A stretch of 64,000 nt of DNA from an uncultured Collinsella sp. (lineage in GTDB: Bacteria > Actinomycetota > Coriobacteriia > Coriobacteriales > Coriobacteriaceae), in NCBI GenBank assembly GCA_958437935.1, contig CAUBPS010000005.1, positions 56,008 to 120,007 on the forward strand. Direction: 5' to 3'. This document shows positions 1 through 9,700 of this stretch, one piece after another. The notes below the pieces were generated by a model. The model saw only the letters and a list, made by a program, of their open reading frames with translations, did no database searches and was not told the DNA's origin. Position numbers and translations under genes: made by a program. How positions within the stretch are numbered: the stretch's first letter is position 1; every line of letters begins with the position of its first letter.

Positions 1-263
1 TTGTAGAGCGCCACGGCGGCAGCCGAGCTCAGCAAGCAATACAGGCGACTCCAGGTAAAGAATGCGCACAGCTGAACGGCGAACACATAGACGATCATGA
101 TGCTCGGCGCGAGACCCGGATGGTCGAGCAGCGCGCCCACAATCGTCGCCGCGACCAGCAGCCCCACCGATACGCAGGCGTCATACAGAGGAGTGCGGCG
201 CGTCAGCGTTGTGCGCCGCCACCAAAAGCTATCGGCAATATCGCCGTCCGTACGGACGTCCAT
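1..263 (-). CDS. DUF4118-type sensor histidine kinase, N-terminal part (runs off window)
   Basis: Only the first 87 residues are visible; the gene continues beyond the window start. The ATG at 263 follows a GAGGGGC ribosome site. A short charged N-terminus leads into closely spaced hydrophobic segments (around ACVSVGLLVAATIVGALL and SIMIVYVFAVQLCAFFTW) followed by SRLYCLLSSAAAVALY, which matches the DUF4118 membrane domain of KdpD-like sensor kinases. In that family this four-helix domain precedes a HisKA/HATPase kinase. The kinase part is not in the window, so the kinase call rests on the N-terminal domain and on the neighbouring potassium transporter; a K+ or osmotic sensing role is inference. 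Confidence 0.6.
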   Translation of the reverse strand, partial: MDVRTDGDIADSFWWRRTTLTRRTPLYDACVSVGLLVAATIVGALLDHPGLAPSIMIVYVFAVQLCAFFTWSRLYCLLSSAAAVALY

Positions 264-290
264 CAGCGCCCCGCCCCTCTCTCAAAAACA

Positions 291-343
291 AAAACCACCA
301 CAAAGGGACAGGCACCTTTGTGGTGGTTTCCCTTGTGGTGGTT
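291..343. repeat. GGGACAG-type palindrome
   Basis: The sequence AACCACCACAAAGGG is followed by ACAGGCA and then by CCTTTGTGGTGGTT, with a second partial right arm CCCTTGTGGTGGTT. A degenerate copy with the same arms and core lies at 35638-35672. It belongs to the scattered family built around GGGACAG. Confidence 0.7.
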
Positions 344-375
344 CCAAGTGTAAAGCCTTCTACGACCGGCGGTCG

Positions 376-570
376 CTAGACAAACAGCACGTGCGCGAGC
401 AGCGCGCAAACGCACGCCGCGACAAGCACCGTCACCACGATCGAGATCACGCGGTCGGCCATATCCATGTTGGCACGATTCGTAAAGAACCGATCTTCGG
501 CGGCATCGACGCGCGCCTCACGCACCAGCTCGGTCGCAAAATCGCAACCGTCAAGCACCTTTGCATCCAT
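376..570 (-). CDS. small single-pass membrane protein
   Basis: A 64-residue protein with a good ribosome site (GAGAGG, 4 nt before the ATG). Residues 1-36 are hydrophilic and charged; residues about 40-62 (VISIVVTVLVAACVCALLAH) form one membrane segment, so the protein is probably tail-anchored with a cytoplasmic N-terminus. It lies 69 bp downstream of kup on the same strand and may be co-transcribed with it. I do not recognise a family. Its position between a potassium transporter and a KdpD-like kinase hints at ion transport, but nothing in the sequence proves this. Confidence 0.6.
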   Translation of the reverse strand: MDAKVLDGCDFATELVREARVDAAEDRFFTNRANMDMADRVISIVVTVLVAACVCALLAHVLFV

Positions 571-639
571 GGTTTCCTCTCAGGACTCAATCCCCGTCAA
601 TACAAGCCCGCCCGTTCGCAGACAAACCTCGAGCGTCGA

Positions 640-2667
640 CTACGGCCGCTCGTTGGGGGCCAGGCGCTGCATCTTGTTCACGGCCTTGAACTTGGTGAAC
701 AGCGGCACGTACTCAAAGCTCACGTTGGAGTTCTCCAGGCCGTACCAGCGTGCAGGCGTGCCGGCGGCGCGACGAATGATGTACTTGAGCGTGATGGCCG
801 TACGCTCGCTCGGCTCCACATCGCTTTCGGGCGCCAGAAGCTTACGAATCAGGACGAACTTGAACGTACCGATGTTACCCGGATCCTTGTAGACCGAGTA
901 GTCATGCGTCTGCGGCGGCAGCTCGCCGGTGGCAGCCAGGTCCTGAACGACCTGACGCAGATAGGCATTGACGCGCTGGTTGATCTTGTAGCCCAGGTAC
1001 AGATGCACGCGGAACACGTAGTCGGTGCCGAACGTCTCGACCGAATAGGCAAAGGTGTGCGGTTCGTCCATGGTCTCGACATTCACAAACCACCAGGCGC
1101 GAGCGCGCTTGGGATGCTTGTCCAGAATCGAGTAGACGATGTCGCGGTCGATGTAGTCGGTATGGGTGTCCTTGGTCAGGTACACGATGTTGTCGCTCAG
1201 GCGCTCGTAGCGATCGTCATCGCGCAGGCGCTTGAGCTGCGGCAGGTAGCTGCGCAGCGGCAGCAGCGTAAACTGGCGCTGCTCAACAGCCGTACCGTTG
1301 TACCAGCACACCATGATGCCCATGATGAGCGCGGCCATGAGGATGGTGAAATAGCCGCCGTGGAAGAACTTAGTGAGCGAGCTCACGAAGAAGAAGCCCT
1401 CGAGCAAAAGGAAGAAGGCCGCGAAGATCCACGGCGCGACCTTGAGCTTGCGCTCCTCGTGCAGGTAGAAGAAGAGCAGCAGCGTGGTGCACATCATAGT
1501 CAGCGTAATGGCAAGGCCGTAGGCGGCTTCCATATGCGCCGAGTTCTGGAACAGCAGCACCACGATGACGCAGCCGACAAGCATGACGTTGTTGACCATG
1601 GGGATGTAGAGCTGGCCCTTGGTCTCGGCAGGGTAGAAGACCTGCATGTGCGGCATGAGGTCCAGACGGCTGGCCTCGGACACCAGCGAAAATGCGCCGG
1701 TGATGAGCGCCTGCGAGGCAATGATGGCCGCGACGGTGGAAAGGCCGACGGCAAACGGGCGCAGGCCCGGGGCGAGCATCTGGTAGAACGGGTTGAGATC
1801 GGCAATGCCCATGAGCTCGGGGTTGGCAGCGTTGTTCATAAGCCAAGCGCCCTGGCCCATATAGGAAAGCAGCAGGCAGCACTTAACGAACGGCCAGGTG
1901 GCGTAAATGTTGCCGCGGCCCACATGGCCCATGTCGGAGTAGAGCGCCTCGGCACCGGTGGTGGCGAGGAAGCAGCTGCCCAGAATCATGATGCCCGCAT
2001 GGTTGTTGGGGCTCAGCAAAAAGGCGATGCCGCGCACCGGGTTGAGGCACAGCAGCACGGCGGGGTGCTGGAGGACAAAGAACAGACCCGTACCGCCCAA
2101 GAACAGGAACCACAGCGTCATGATGGGGCCAAAGGCGTGACCGATCTTGGCCGTACCGATGCGCTGCACCAAGAAGAGCACGATGATGATGGCGAGCGTA
2201 ATGGCGACGACGCGACCCTGGTCATCGCCCAGCACGGCATGGACCGCCGGGATGGTGCGCAGGCCCTCGATGGCCGTGGTAACGGTAACGGCCGGCGTCA
2301 GGATGCCGTCGGCGAGCAGCGCGGCGCCACCCAGCATGGCGGGGATGATAAGCCACTTGCCGCAGCGCTTGACCAGGCTGTACAGGGCAAAGATGCCGCC
2401 CTCACCATGGTTATCGGCGCGCAGCGAGATGAGCACATACTTGATGGTGGTCAGCAACGTGACCGTCCACACGACAAGGGAGAGCGCGCCGAGCACGAAC
2501 TCCTCCGTGACGCTTCCGATGCCGCCGTTGCCGGCAACGAGCGCCTTGGTTACATACATGGGGCTGGTGCCGATATCGCCGTACACCACGCCTAGCGTGA
2601 CGAGCATCGCCGAGATGCTCACAGGAATCGCAGCGTGCGAGGCTGCCTCCTTGGCCTTTTGTTCCAT
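640..2667 (-). CDS. kup: Kup family potassium uptake permease
   Basis: 675 residues, within the usual 620-690 for Kup/HAK/KUP low-affinity K+ symporters. The N-terminal motif LGVVYGDIGTSPMYV (near residue 27) is the family signature, followed by about 12 membrane segments and a hydrophilic C-terminal domain of about 200 residues. The start at 2667 (MEQKAKEA) is preferred over the in-frame ATG at 2685 because GGGAGGA lies 8-9 nt upstream of it. The protein would import K+ with protons at the plasma membrane. It is followed by the small membrane protein at 376-570. A TATAAT promoter element lies close upstream. Confidence 0.95.
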   Translation of the reverse strand: MEQKAKEAASHAAIPVSISAMLVTLGVVYGDIGTSPMYVTKALVAGNGGIGSVTEEFVLGALSLVVWTVTLLTTIKYVLISLRADNHGEGGIFALYSLVKRCGKWLIIPAMLGGAALLADGILTPAVTVTTAIEGLRTIPAVHAVLGDDQGRVVAITLAIIIVLFLVQRIGTAKIGHAFGPIMTLWFLFLGGTGLFFVLQHPAVLLCLNPVRGIAFLLSPNNHAGIMILGSCFLATTGAEALYSDMGHVGRGNIYATWPFVKCCLLLSYMGQGAWLMNNAANPELMGIADLNPFYQMLAPGLRPFAVGLSTVAAIIASQALITGAFSLVSEASRLDLMPHMQVFYPAETKGQLYIPMVNNVMLVGCVIVVLLFQNSAHMEAAYGLAITLTMMCTTLLLFFYLHEERKLKVAPWIFAAFFLLLEGFFFVSSLTKFFHGGYFTILMAALIMGIMVCWYNGTAVEQRQFTLLPLRSYLPQLKRLRDDDRYERLSDNIVYLTKDTHTDYIDRDIVYSILDKHPKRARAWWFVNVETMDEPHTFAYSVETFGTDYVFRVHLYLGYKINQRVNAYLRQVVQDLAATGELPPQTHDYSVYKDPGNIGTFKFVLIRKLLAPESDVEPSERTAITLKYIIRRAAGTPARWYGLENSNVSFEYVPLFTKFKAVNKMQRLAPNERP

Positions 2668-2702
2668 AAGCCGGTTTCCTCCCAACTTTAATGTTCGAAG
2701 GG

Positions 2703-2731
2703 ATTATAGGTAATCGGCCCATGTTTTAATG
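2703..2731 (-). promoter_or_regulatory. kup promoter (-10 TATAAT)
   Basis: On the minus strand a perfect TATAAT box occupies 2708-2703. The region 15-19 nt further upstream is AT-rich (ATTAAAA) but has no good -35 hexamer. Transcription would start near 2696, giving a leader of about 30 nt. Confidence 0.5.
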
Positions 2732-2797
2732 CACTGTTTTCCCAGCTAGATAAAGATTTATACAGTCTTTAGGCTACCGCGGCGATATGGAATGCGG

Positions 2798-2817
2798 CAA
2801 AGGGACTATCCCCTTGT
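2798..2817. repeat. half-size GGGAC palindrome
   Basis: AAAGGGACTATCCCCTT followed by GTCACATT resembles the right half of the palindrome at 23657-23686, which also ends in GTCACATT. It lies at the 3' end of the nitroreductase gene and is probably a decayed member of the GGGACAG family. Confidence 0.45.
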
Positions 2818-2825
2818 CACATTCG

Positions 2826-3674
2826 TCATTTTCCGAGCCAGTTTTTGAACCACCACTCCATGGAGCGGCTCATCTCAGCCATAAAGGGACTCGTGTGCTT
2901 GCGGGTGTAGATATCCACGACGCGCTCCCCCACCTCGCGGGCGTGCGGGCGAAACATCGCATCCATCTCGGCCACCTGCGCATCCATAGTCGCGGCATCC
3001 GCACGGCAGTAGCGCTCCTCGTGCACCAGGTTCACCACGGGGTGCGCGATTGCCGGGCGCTCCTTACGGGGCGTGCCGATGATGAGCATCGACAGCGGCA
3101 TGGTATAGGGCGGCAGATCGAGCAGCGCGGCAACTTCCTCAGCGTTCTCGACGATATCACCGATATAGCAGCTCCCCAGCCCCAGGGCCTCGGCGGCAAC
3201 CACGGCGTTTTGCGCGGCGATCACGGCATCCTGAGCCGCGATGGCAAAGTCGCCCAAACCCGGCGCGCGGCGGGGCGCCTTGCCCGTGCGCTCTACAAAC
3301 TCGGGCTCAAAGCAGCCCACGTGCTCAAACAGATCGATCCACTTGGCATAGTCGACCACAAATATTAGTGCCCAGGGCGCCTTAGCGATCATGGGCTGGT
3401 GGTCGCACAGATCGGCCAGGCGGTCGAGCGCAGCCTGCTCGCGAATGCTTACGATGGAATACATCATCATGGCGCCCGCCGACGGCGCGCGACTCGCCGC
3501 ATGCAAAATCGCCGCTCGCTGCTCGTCGGTCACCGCCACGGGACGGTCGTCGTCATCACGCGCGAAGGCACGCGTGGAGGAACGGTGCTCCAACGTGTCC
3601 AGCACCGCACTGCCCGTCGTCTCGACCGGATAGCCGCACGTATCCACAGCCTTGGTGCAAACCTGCTCGCTCAT
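2826..3674 (-). CDS. nitroreductase family protein
   Basis: 282 residues; ribosome site GAGGATGAGG just before the ATG. The FMN-binding nitroreductase pattern is visible: an early RSSTRAFARDD segment (substrate/FMN phosphate contacts), ASRAPSAGAMMMY, a central AIAAQDAVIAAQNAVVAAEALGLGSCYIGDI helix-turn typical of the family, then LPLSMLIIGTP-like MPLSMLIIGTPRKER. The C-terminal 60 residues are an extension with MDAMFRPHAREVGERVVDIYTRK. Expected role: NAD(P)H-dependent flavin oxidoreductase on an unknown substrate. It is convergent with nothing and is separated from kup by about 160 bp with its own transcription likely. Confidence 0.85.
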   Translation of the reverse strand: MSEQVCTKAVDTCGYPVETTGSAVLDTLEHRSSTRAFARDDDDRPVAVTDEQRAAILHAASRAPSAGAMMMYSIVSIREQAALDRLADLCDHQPMIAKAPWALIFVVDYAKWIDLFEHVGCFEPEFVERTGKAPRRAPGLGDFAIAAQDAVIAAQNAVVAAEALGLGSCYIGDIVENAEEVAALLDLPPYTMPLSMLIIGTPRKERPAIAHPVVNLVHEERYCRADAATMDAQVAEMDAMFRPHAREVGERVVDIYTRKHTSPFMAEMSRSMEWWFKNWLGK

Positions 3675-3887
3675 CGCCTCATCCTCGCTAATTCTTTAAG
3701 AAGCCTTTACGTTTCCGTGTAATTCCCGTCCATTATCGCGCACGTCGCCACTACATTGCGCCACACTGTCACACCCGCGCGTTATTATGGCTGGTTGTTG
3801 TGCGCAGCCCTCAAATGCAGCGCATATTTAGGTAACAATCGGGTAAACCCCCGCTTTCGTAGGTTTTAGTTTGTGAGGAGTCTCAGC

Positions 3888-6188
3888 ATGTTCGCTGCCG
3901 CCATCTCGCTCGTCGGTCTTGCGGCGACCGTCTACCTTGTCTTGCGCGAGGCCAAGGCCATTCGCGCTCAGTCGGGCACCGTTGCCAAAAGCGCTCTTGG
4001 ATGGAGCGTCGCCTTCGGCCTGTTCCAGGTCTTTTTGACTATTTGGGGCGCCGTGGGCCTCGTCGCTCAAAACGAGCCGCTCGCCTTTGTGATGCTCATC
4101 CTGACCAACGCCATCCTCACCGGCTGCGCTTGGGCCAGCATCGCACGCGACCGCATCGCCCCGCGCGTCTTTGCGTTCGCCGCGCCCGACGCCCCCGCCC
4201 CCACCGGCAAGCTCGCCCGCCTGCGCGGCGCCTTTGTGGGCAAACCGCTCGTCGCCGCTGTCTTGTGCCTGCTGCTTGCCGGCGTCTTTGCACTGCTGGG
4301 AATGGAAGTCTCGTCCAACCACGACTTTACCTGGGTCTACCCCCTGTGCATCCTGCTCGAGTGGGCCATCATCACCACGCTCATGGTCGGCCTGTTCTTC
4401 CTGTTCCAGCGCCACGGCGCAGCTCCCGCGGTCCTGGCCTTTGCCCTCTTTGTCCTGGGCATTGCCGAGTTCTTCGTTATCACGTTTAAATCCATGCCCA
4501 TCCAGCCGGGCGACCTTTCGGCCATCTCCACCGCCGCCGCAGTCGCCGGCACCGGCTACACCTTCTCGATCTCGCTGTTCTGCGTGCTGTCCATGGGCTT
4601 TACCGCCATCGCCATGCTGCTATGCGAGTATGCCGGCCTGGTGGCACCGCACCGTCAGAAGGGCGCCGCCAACGCCAAGCGTATGCTGCTCACCAACCTG
4701 CTCGTCGCTGTGCTGTGCCTGGGCGGCGTGACCGCGCACGTCACGCTTATCGACTACTACAACACTCTCGGCATCACCGTCTACACCTGGCGTCCGCTCG
4801 AGAGCTACTGGCGCGAGGGCTACCTGCCTGCCTTTATTAGTGCGGCGCAGTCCATCAAGCCGCCCAAACCCGCCGACTACTCCGTCGACGATGCCAAGGC
4901 CACGCTCAAAAAGTACGCCAAAGCCTACGACAAGTCCGACGCCGCCAAGAGCGACGAGCGCGCCGCCGCCCAGGAGCAGTTCGACAGCGAGAAGCCCACG
5001 GTCATCGCCATCATGAACGAGACGTTCTCGGATCTGTCGATCTACCAGAACATGCGCGCCGGCTACGAGGGTCCGCAGTACTTTAAGAGCCTGTCCAACT
5101 GCCTCAGCCGCGGCAAGCTCTATGTGAGCGCCTACGGCGGCGGTACCGCCAATACCGAGTTTGAGTTTATGACCGGCAACTCCATGGCCAACCTGGGCTC
5201 GGGCGTGTACCCCTACACCATCTACAACATGGAGACGACCGGGAACCTGGCAGAGCAGTTCAAATCGCTCGGCTATTCCACCACGGCCATGCACCCCAAC
5301 CACGCGACCAACTGGAACCGCGAGAACGTCTACAAGGACTTTGGCTTTGACCAGTTCCTGTCCATCAACGATTTCCAGGGCGCCGATACCCTGCGCGGCA
5401 TGGTGACCGACCAGGCGACCTACGACAAGATTCTTGAGCTGCTCGACCAGAACGCCGATCCGCAGTTTATCTTCGATGTGACCATGCAGAACCACTCGGG
5501 CTACGACACGGGCCTGCTGCCGGTCGACAAGCAGATGCACCTGAACATCGACACGACCGACCTGGACGCCAAGACCGTCGAGGACGGCACGCTCTCCGAT
5601 GTCGACGAGTATGTCTCGTGCATCGAGCAGTCCGACCAGGCGCTTCGCTACTTCCTCAACGCCTTGAGCAAGCTCGACCGCAAGGTGGTCGTGGTGTTCT
5701 GGGGCGACCACCAGCCGTTCTTCCCGTCCAAGTTCAACGATAAGTGGTTTACCGGCGAGGACGACGCCACGCATCAGGAGCGTCTGTGGCAGACCGACTA
5801 CATCATCTGGGCCAACTACGACGTTGCCGGCTGCGACCAGACGAGCGAGGTCGACGACCTGTCCACCAACTACCTGTCCACCCAGCTTATGCAGCTGATC
5901 GGCGCCCCGCTTTCCGACTACCAGAAGGCGCACATGACGCTGCGCGAGTCGCTGCCCGCTATCAACTCGGTGGGCTACGAGGACGCCAGCCTGCGCTGGG
6001 CGCTTTCCTCCAACGTCACCGGTGACGACGCCGATGCCGCAGCCGCCACCAAGGCGCGCGAAGATTACGCCAAGATGCAGTACTACGAGATGTTCCGCGA
6101 CGGCAAGAACGTGTACACCGAGCACTTCCAGACCGAGGCCAACGAGACCGACCCCAACCTGGCACCGGGTACGACCAAGATCAAGTAG
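3888..6188 (+). CDS. LTA synthase family phosphoglycerol transferase (membrane sulfatase fold)
   Basis: 766 residues. Start at ATG 3888 with GAGGAG 7 nt upstream; a GTG at 3873 is inside the ribosome-site region and is less likely. About seven hydrophobic segments fill the first 320 residues, followed by an extracellular alkaline-phosphatase-like domain. Catalytic features are visible: metal ligand E378 in MNETFSD, nucleophile T420 in GGGTANTEFEF, and WGDHQPFF with D607/H608. In LtaS-type enzymes the threonine takes glycerol phosphate from phosphatidylglycerol to build a surface polymer. A linker of charged residues (about 330-370) joins the membrane and catalytic parts. The exact polymer made in this organism is unknown. 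Confidence 0.9.
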   Translation: MFAAAISLVGLAATVYLVLREAKAIRAQSGTVAKSALGWSVAFGLFQVFLTIWGAVGLVAQNEPLAFVMLILTNAILTGCAWASIARDRIAPRVFAFAAPDAPAPTGKLARLRGAFVGKPLVAAVLCLLLAGVFALLGMEVSSNHDFTWVYPLCILLEWAIITTLMVGLFFLFQRHGAAPAVLAFALFVLGIAEFFVITFKSMPIQPGDLSAISTAAAVAGTGYTFSISLFCVLSMGFTAIAMLLCEYAGLVAPHRQKGAANAKRMLLTNLLVAVLCLGGVTAHVTLIDYYNTLGITVYTWRPLESYWREGYLPAFISAAQSIKPPKPADYSVDDAKATLKKYAKAYDKSDAAKSDERAAAQEQFDSEKPTVIAIMNETFSDLSIYQNMRAGYEGPQYFKSLSNCLSRGKLYVSAYGGGTANTEFEFMTGNSMANLGSGVYPYTIYNMETTGNLAEQFKSLGYSTTAMHPNHATNWNRENVYKDFGFDQFLSINDFQGADTLRGMVTDQATYDKILELLDQNADPQFIFDVTMQNHSGYDTGLLPVDKQMHLNIDTTDLDAKTVEDGTLSDVDEYVSCIEQSDQALRYFLNALSKLDRKVVVVFWGDHQPFFPSKFNDKWFTGEDDATHQERLWQTDYIIWANYDVAGCDQTSEVDDLSTNYLSTQLMQLIGAPLSDYQKAHMTLRESLPAINSVGYEDASLRWALSSNVTGDDADAAAATKAREDYAKMQYYEMFRDGKNVYTEHFQTEANETDPNLAPGTTKIK

Positions 6189-6215
6189 CGACCAGCTGCG
6201 AGTTCATAACTGAAA

Positions 6216-6345
6216 CGTCTGTCCGGGCGGAGACATATAAGGTTCCCTGCTCGGACAGTCCTGCGCAAGACGGGGGCCACATTAAGTGGCCCCCTTTGCG
6301 TGCGGAACTCGCGATGAACCTTACATACCTCCGCCCGGACAGACG
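6216..6345. repeat. variable-arm hairpin element, family A, copy 1
   Basis: Arms of about 30 bp (6216-6244 and 6316-6345, outermost CGTCTGTCCGGGCGGAG) enclose a conserved core 6245-6315 beginning CCTGCTC and ending ACTCGCGAT, with a central hairpin GGGGGCCAC-ATTAA-GTGGCCCCC. The three arm mismatches are A/C pairs on the plus strand and therefore G.U on the minus strand. The core recurs at 11486-11555 (inverted) and 53282-53350, with different arms. It lies just after the LTA-synthase gene and may also terminate its transcript. Confidence 0.8.
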
Positions 6346-6400
6346 CCTTGTTGTTGGGACACGGCTTGTCATAGGGGTATCCGCTGAACATATATAAGTT

Positions 6401-6434
6401 GAAGGCCACGTTATGTGGCCTTCTTTGTTTGCGG
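6401..6434. repeat. partial family A core
   Basis: GAAGGCCAC-GTTAT-GTGGCCTTC followed by TTTGTTTGCGGAA matches the central hairpin and right flank of the family A core but lacks arms. It runs directly into the dyad array that follows. Confidence 0.6.
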
Positions 6435-6663
6435 AAAGTGTGTCCCGGAATTCTTGTCTGGAATGGGATGCAGTTTCCGCTTGGGACCCGATTGGGAAAG
6501 TGTGTCCCACTATTCAGCTGGATTCCGGGATGTATTTTCCGGTTGAGGCTCGTTGGGAAAGTGCGTCCCACTTTGGGGGCTGATTCTGGGACGTGGTTTC
6601 CGGTTGGCTCTCATTGGGAAAGTTCATCCCATTTCTCGGCCTAATTATGGGACGCAGTTTCCG
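6432..6663. repeat. left array of phased 16-bp dyads (4 units of about 61 bp)
   Basis: Four units each carry a left site like GGGAAAGTGCGTCCCA and an inverted right site like TGGGACGCAGTTTCCG, with a 16-18 bp variable stretch inside and 11-15 bp between units. Site positions 6432, 6464, 6494, 6526, 6555, 6587, 6616 and 6648 give centre spacings of 32, 30, 32, 29, 32, 29 and 32 bp, about three helical turns each. The same array resumes at 10947-11396 on the other side of the surface-protein gene. Confidence 0.85.
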
Positions 6664-6736
6664 CTTGCGGAGTCTCCACTCAACAGAAAACCCGGGTGGC
6701 CTGTTTTTTTAGGTTGTCGATATGTTCGACTGGCTA

Positions 6737-9700
6737 CTAGTGGGTCTTGCGGCGCTTGATCAGCATGATGAGGGCTATCACTACGAGCGTTGCTCCCGCT
6801 GCTGCTGCAGTGGCGACTAGGGCGAATGTTTGGTCGCCGGTGTTTGCGAGGTTCTTCGCTGTGGTCGTAGTCTTGACCTTGGTGTCGATCTTAGCTCCGT
6901 TGTCGGACTTGGGCTTGTCCGGGTTCGTCGGGGTCTCAGGAGTCTCGGGGTCCTTTGAGCCTTCGGAATCGGTTGGGCCGGCGGTGTTTACCAGCGTATG
7001 GTCCAGGAACTTCTTGGCGCCCGCACTTGCCTGTGAGAACAGGCGGCGCGTGCGGATCGGGGTGGCGTTCACCGTTGTGGGCGCCGTCTCCTCGGCCTCG
7101 ATATTCACGAGCGTCGTGCCGGTGTCGAGGCCCACGTCGTTGTATCCCACGTGGCAGTAATACTGCGCACCGTCATCGTCTGCGGTCAGGTCAATCTCGA
7201 GCTTTGAGGCCGTTCCAGCCGCGAGGTTGCCATCGGCACCCACGAGCTTAAACTCTGTCTCGCCGCGGCCCTTGCGGTACCACATATAGGTCGGTGCCAG
7301 CCCTGTTTCGCTATCGTCGGCACCGAGTTGCTTCACATGGCCAATCGCCGAGAGCGTCAGGTGGCTTCCCGCCGCGCGCTCAACCGAAGAGTCGTATCCA
7401 AGATCCGACCCCTCCGCAGCATCCGCCGCAGGTCCGCTCACGGTCATCGTCATGCCATCGGGCATGGTCTTGACCGTGATGATTGCCGAGCGAATACCTG
7501 TTTCGGTCGTGGATCCGTTCTTAACGGCGGCGATGGCGAATCGATACTCCGTATTGGGCTGCAGCCCATCCCACTTGAGCGAGGTCTGCGTGTTGTCGGC
7601 AATCTTCCAGCTATTGACGACCGCATCCGCCGCATTGCTCTGCAGCATGCCCACGCCGTAGCTAAAGCCACTCTTGTTTGCGAGTACATCGTCCCAGCTA
7701 AACGTAACGCTGGTCGAATCGACGGCGTTTGCCGTAAAGCCCGTCACGGCCGGCGCGTCGGGCATCTCGACGTCCTTAACGTCATAGCCCACGATCCAGA
7801 ACTGGTCGGTGTCCTTGGTGCCGAGCTTGTCGCCCGAGTCTGCCTCGAACTTGTCGACATCCACCGCGTTGACGCCCAGACGCCACACAAAACCGTACTT
7901 GCCCTGCGCGGCCTCGGGCAGGTTGTCGACGGTGCCGCCGTATTCGGTCGATTCACTCGAGGAGTTACCCGTAGTAAAGCCGGCGTTGGCACCAAAGCAC
8001 AGGCCGCCAAACAACTCGTGCTTTGCGAGCTTCGCGCCCATGACAACGCTGCCGTTCAGCGTCAAGCCGAGCTCGAGCTCCTGCTCCTTGCCCTCCTCGA
8101 CTTCGATGGTCTGCTCAATGCTCGCCCCCGACTGCGCGGCGGCGCCGTTAAACCCATCGTGCGTGTAGGCGCGCGTTACGCCAGGCTTGCCCAGGCCAAA
8201 GGAATCCCCAACGGGAGTCTCGCCGTTGAGCGTCGTTTGATAGGTTCCGGGTTCTCCCGACCGGTTGGTCAAAAAGTAGCTGAGCGGCGTCATATTGTGC
8301 TGTTTGGCAATGCGGTCATAGGCCTCGACATTAACGACCGAGGTCTGCGCGCCGAGCGACACGGGCGCCGCCATCACGCCCTTGCCACCAGTTTCCTCAT
8401 TTTCGATCTCATACTCGTAATAGACCATCGGAATCGTGTAGAGCACGGCCTTGTCACCCTCGCCGGCATGCGACTCATAGCTTACGCTTGCGCTGACCGT
8501 GCGCTCGCTCCGGTAGTCATAGCATCCCTCGGCGGCAAAATCGACTGAAGCATTCATCGCGACCAGGGGCGGACCGGTCTGCACCTCGACGGCAACGCCC
8601 AACTCGGCGCCAATGGTATAGCCCTGGGATGTCCCCGTGCCCTTTTCCTCTCCGTATGACGTGCCGCCCAACACCAGATAGCCGTATGCCTGCTCCAGAT
8701 CCTCAACATAGGGCGCATCCTGCAGCACGGCAAGCACGCGCGGGTTGGTATAGACCTTGTAGCGGTCCTTGTACGTAATCTTGACGCTGTCGTTGTCGAC
8801 ATCGGGCAGCGCGAGCGAGATAAATGTGCCATAGGTAGTGCCGCGACGGTTGCTCTCGCTAATCACCTGCTCCTCGCCGCGGCGCACCTTTCCGTTCTCG
8901 TCGAGCGAAAAATGCGAGGCGGTCATCCAATAGTAGTCATCGTTCTTGCGCAGGTCCTCGTCGCGGTGCTTGCCCACCACGGCGATAAAGCTCTCGTTAT
9001 AGCGGTCCGAACCCGAGACGCTGCCCGCCTTGACGTCTCTGATCCACACCTGCTCTATACCCTTGTGGTCATGCTTGTTGCTGCTGTTGTATTGCTGACC
9101 GCTCATGCTCATGGTTCCGACCATGGACCCCAAGCCCTGAGCCCCGCTCTGTGCCGTGTTGCAGGCAAAGTCGCGGAACACATCGCCGCCCACGAGCACC
9201 TCGTCGGCCGCCAGCTGCTCGGACAGGCCGTCAAGGTTGGCAGTGGCAAGGGCAATAGGCGCCAAGGTGCACGGATAGCGCTTATCCTGAGCGCTATCCT
9301 TCCATGCGCTGTTGGGCACATGCATCAGCCCATAGGAGGCGAGGAGCCCGTCTCTGTATTCCTTGCAATCGGAAAGCTTGAACTCGCCAGACTCCGAGTC
9401 AAAATACGCGTAGCGGTACAGCGCGCCGTACAGCCCCTTGCTGCCGTCAGAAGCGCCGTAATCAAAAGCGCTGCGTTGCCAGTCATAGCCCGCAAGAATA
9501 AGGCCCGTGACGGTTTCACCCGTCTTCTTTCCTTCTTCATCGTAGGCGGCAAACGTGCCGAACGTCGCATTCGCAGCGACCATGGTCTTGCCGTTCGCGG
9601 AGAGGGAGATTGCGCCCGCGTCGCCCAGAGCATCGACATGGACGAGCGCACCCTTGGATGCATCCCACGAAAACAGCTCGCAATGCGTCGACTTATCAAT

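Noticed and set aside
97..2595. Long open frame on the plus strand, 832 codons
   Set aside because: It lies antisense to kup, is His/Arg/Gly/Asp-rich without domains, and arises from GC-biased third positions. The same applies to frames at 4620-6125, 33665-35788, 42560-45694 and 48143-49849.
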